DNA of 24,065 bases, from assembly GCA_038061815.1 (NCBI GenBank), contig JBBTYK010000002.1, positions 1 to 24,065 of the forward strand, given 5' to 3'. Shown here piece after piece: positions 21,714 to 24,065 of this stretch. Position 1 is the stretch's first letter, and the number at the start of each line of letters is the position of its first letter. Both the position numbers and the translations under genes were made by a program. The notes under the pieces were generated by a model. It had not been told where the DNA came from and searched no databases. It saw only the letters and a list, made by a program, of their open reading frames with translations. The stretch is from JBBTXJ01 sp038061815 (GTDB lineage: Bacteria > Patescibacteriota > Patescibacteriia > Magasanikbacterales > JBBTXJ01).

Positions 21714-21741
21714 ACTATAACAAAGCACACAGATGGCGCAA
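21714..21741 (-). promoter_or_regulatory. Possible promoter of the small membrane protein gene
   Basis: On the minus strand TTGCGC (21741-21736), 16-nt spacer, TATAGT (21719-21714); the ATG lies 11 nt past the -10. It falls in the 60-nt space after pheT. Confidence 0.45.
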
Positions 21742-21762
21742 GTGGATATGTGTGGATAGTTT

Positions 21763-24065
21763 TCAACGAATGACGCCGCCCAGTTTTTTGACGGCTCGTT
21801 CAACCGCCGCGTGCTCTCGTTGCGCCTCTTCTGCTGTGAGCGTCTTGCCGGGCGCCGCGTACGTGAGATGAAATGCCATGCTCTTTTTGCCCTCTCCGAT
21901 ATTCTTGCCTTCAAACACGTCAAACAGCGTGACGGCGACAACGAGCGCGCTCGCGGCGCGCATGGCGGCCTCCAGCAAGGCATGCGTCACGGCGCGGTCT
22001 ATGACAAATGCGATGTCGCGTTCCGCCGCGGGATGCGACGGCAGCGGCTGGTAACGTTTTCGCGGCGTGATAATCGCGGCAAGCGCGGTGAGATTCAATC
22101 CAAGCATTCCTACCCGCTCCCCAATGCCGAGCGTGCGCGCCGCGGCCGGTTGCACCTCGGCGGCCCATCCTATGCGCACGTCATCAACCATGACCGCCGC
22201 ACGGCGGCCCGGATGCGCCCACGGAAGCGGCACCGCTTCGGCACGCAACTGCCACGCGTTATTTGTCCGCGCCTCCAGTAGTTCAATCACGCCGCGCACC
22301 GCAAAAAACGGCGCGGCCATTCCTTTTTCCGCCATCGCCACCGTGAGCCACGTATCCTGACTCGGCAACTGTTTATTGCTGCGACGGTCAGCGTGCGGAC
22401 CGTGCTCGTCATTGATAAATACCTTCCCAATTTCAAACAAACGCACCGCATCGCGCGTGTGCAATTCTTGTTCAACGCGCGTCAAAAGATTCGGCGCGAG
22501 ACTGGTGCGTAGGTAACGTTCGTCGGGAGCCATGGGATTCTCCAGCGCCACCGCGTGTTTGGTGGATTCCCCCAGCGCCTCAAGCACGCGGTTCTGAACA
22601 AACGCATAGCGGAGCGCCTCGCTGCACCCAAACCCGTGCACCAACAAATCTCGCAGCTGCCAGCCGAGGGTGCGAACCGCGTCCGGTACGGGCGGCGCGC
22701 TTGTTACGTTGGGCAGCATCGGAGCCACGTGTTCGTACCCGTACAATCGTCCCACTTCCTCAATGAGGTCCTCCGCGAGCAACAAATCGCGCGTGGCGCG
22801 CCANNNNNNNNNNNNNNNNNNNNNNNNNNNNNNNNNNNNNNNNNNNNNNNNNNNNNNNNNNNNNNNNNNNNNNNNNNNNNNNNNNNNNNNNNNNNNNNNN
22901 NNNAACAACCAATCTCCTGCAAAATAGATTTTATTTTTGCGGCCGGAATCTTCACGCCCAACACCGTTTGAGTTTTTTCAACCGACAGTTTAACGGCGGC
23001 GCTCGGCAGCCGCCACGTGCCGACATCGGCAACCGGCGATGCAACGGCGCAATCCGGCGAGAGTTCGCGCAGCAATTCAACGGCCCGCGCGAGCGCCAAA
23101 CTCGTCACAGTGGGGTCAAGCATTTTTTCAAATCGCGCGCTAGATTCTGTCCGCGTCCCAAGCGCCTGCGCCGTTTTCCGCACCGACAGCGCGTTGAAAT
23201 TCGCGCTCTCAAACAAAATGGTATTCGTTTTTTCCGTGGTGCCGGTTTTTTCGCCGCCAATCACGCCCGCAACCGCAATAGGATGTTTCTCATCGGCAAT
23301 GACCAGCATGTCTGGCGTCAGCGCATACGTCTGTCCGTCAAGCGCGAACATTTTTTCTCCGCGCTGTGCAGGCCGCACCTGAATCGCCACGGCATCTTTC
23401 CCCGGCCGCGCAAGCCGCCCCACATCAAACGCATGCATCGGCTGGCCGAGCTCCATCATCACCCAGTTCGTCACATCAACCACGTTGTTGATGGGCCGAA
23501 TACCACAGGCGCGAAGCCGCCGTTGCATCCATTCCGGCGACGGCGCCACGCGCACATTTTCCACCACCACCGCCTGATAGCGCGGACACATTTTCCCCGC
23601 TTCAATGCGCACTTTAAGCGCCCACGGCCGGCCGCCGACCAGACGCGGCGGCTCGGGCATCGCGAATGGTTTGTGATAGATGGCGGCAAGTTCCCGCGCA
23701 ACGCCCAAATGCCCCCACAAATCCGGCCGATGATTGATGGCTTTATTGTCTACATCAAAAAACACATCATCCGCGCGAAGCGCCTGCGCGAGCGGCGTGC
23801 CCACGTCCGCCTCAACACCGCCCAAATCCATAATTTCGCGCTCTTTTTCATGTCCCAGCGCGAGTCCCAATTCCTCGGCCGCGCAAATCATGCCATGCGA
23901 TTCTTTACCACGAATGTTCACTTTTGCGAGCACCATCTCTTCATCACCGTGCCATCGCACTTTCGCGCCGATGCGCGCGAACGCGCATTTCATCCCTTCG
24001 CGCACATTACTGCCGCCGCAAACGACCTGTACCTCCTCTTTTCCATCATACACGCGACATACCTT
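21763..24065 (-). CDS. pheT: Phenylalanyl-tRNA synthetase beta subunit (5' end outside window, internal gap)
   Basis: With PheS it forms the alpha2-beta2 enzyme that charges tRNA-Phe; the beta subunit edits Tyr-tRNA-Phe. The N-terminal end is cut by the window: visible sequence opens in the EMAP-like tRNA-binding domain (VQVVCGGSNVREGMKCAFARIG). Then come the B3/B4 editing region (ARELAAIYHKPF, PINNVVDVTNWVMMELGQPMHAFD, the latter given in part), the B5 region up to SILQEIGC, the gap, the WRATRDLLLAEDLIEEVGRLYGYEH segment, the inactive catalytic-like core, and a C-terminal FDX-ACB anticodon-binding domain (ERDIAFVIDRAVTHALLEAA). The two halves are in different frames only because the 100-N gap is a placeholder. 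Confidence 0.93.
22804..22903. other. Assembly gap (100 N) inside pheT
   Basis: Exactly 100 N. The reading frames on the two sides agree only if the true length is 2 more than a multiple of 3. Family spacing suggests about 60-75 nt. Confidence 0.95.

Overview
The window is chromosomal bacterial DNA whose gene content and style point to a member of the Candidate Phyla Radiation (Patescibacteria, most likely the Parcubacteria/Paceibacteria side). Pointers are a short IF-2, a compact FtsI-type PBP plus MurF, RNase Y, YibE/F, a stand-alone lycopene-cyclase-fold protein, a single-module NDP-hexose 2,3-dehydratase relative, a small membrane protein with a coiled coil, many leaderless-looking promoters, and many short palindromic repeats. 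There is no rRNA gene here, so this placement is inference. TGA is used as a stop, so the recoded-UGA lineages are unlikely. Two runs of exactly 100 N (21355-21454 and 22804-22903) are assembly gaps.

Layout, left to right. 1-7926 is all on the minus strand: infB-trxA-secreted protein-gdhA form a tight operon (gaps of 2 to 17 nt) ending in a large terminator (3167-3241). Then leuS has its own promoter, followed 3 nt later by the start of a membrane protein that leaves the window. 7927-8265 is a divergent intergenic region with palindromic elements and the infB and rny promoters. 8266-10098 holds rny and an HU-like gene (plus strand). 10172-10798 is an NDP-hexose 2,3-dehydratase-like gene with its own promoter, strong Shine-Dalgarno and terminator. 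Facing it on the minus strand are a PBP-murF pair, a Phd/RelE-type toxin-antitoxin pair and tRNA-Glu(CUC). 14649-17627 (plus) has tRNA-Pro(CGG), a lycopene-cyclase-domain protein, YibE/F and an unrecognised membrane/coiled-coil protein. 17670-18104 (minus) is a YjdF/VanZ-like membrane protein. 18168-20515 (plus) has a deoxynucleoside kinase and an AhpC-superoxide dismutase-DoxX-like oxidative-stress cluster. 20650-24065 (minus) has pheT (5' end outside the window), a small coiled-coil membrane protein and a membrane-anchored DsbA-like protein.

The functions are mostly housekeeping: translation (LeuRS, PheRS beta, IF-2, two tRNAs), RNA decay (RNase Y), nucleoid structure (HU), peptidoglycan synthesis (MurF, PBP), nucleotide salvage, and redox/oxidative stress (Trx, AhpC, SOD, DoxX-like, DsbA-like).

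The most unusual items are: (1) leucyl-tRNA synthetase carrying an extra domain of about 180 residues that looks like a nucleotidyltransferase with its acidic motif intact; (2) a family of palindromic repeats with GTCAT...ATGAC ends, copies of which sit in frame inside leuS and gdhA; (3) a recurring promoter layout in which the -10 hexamer lies only 6-12 nt before the ATG, contrasted with a minority of genes that have leaders and strong Shine-Dalgarno sites; (4) a 70-nt nested hairpin after gdhA whose three mismatches become G-U pairs only on the minus strand; (5) the AhpC-SOD-DoxX cluster.
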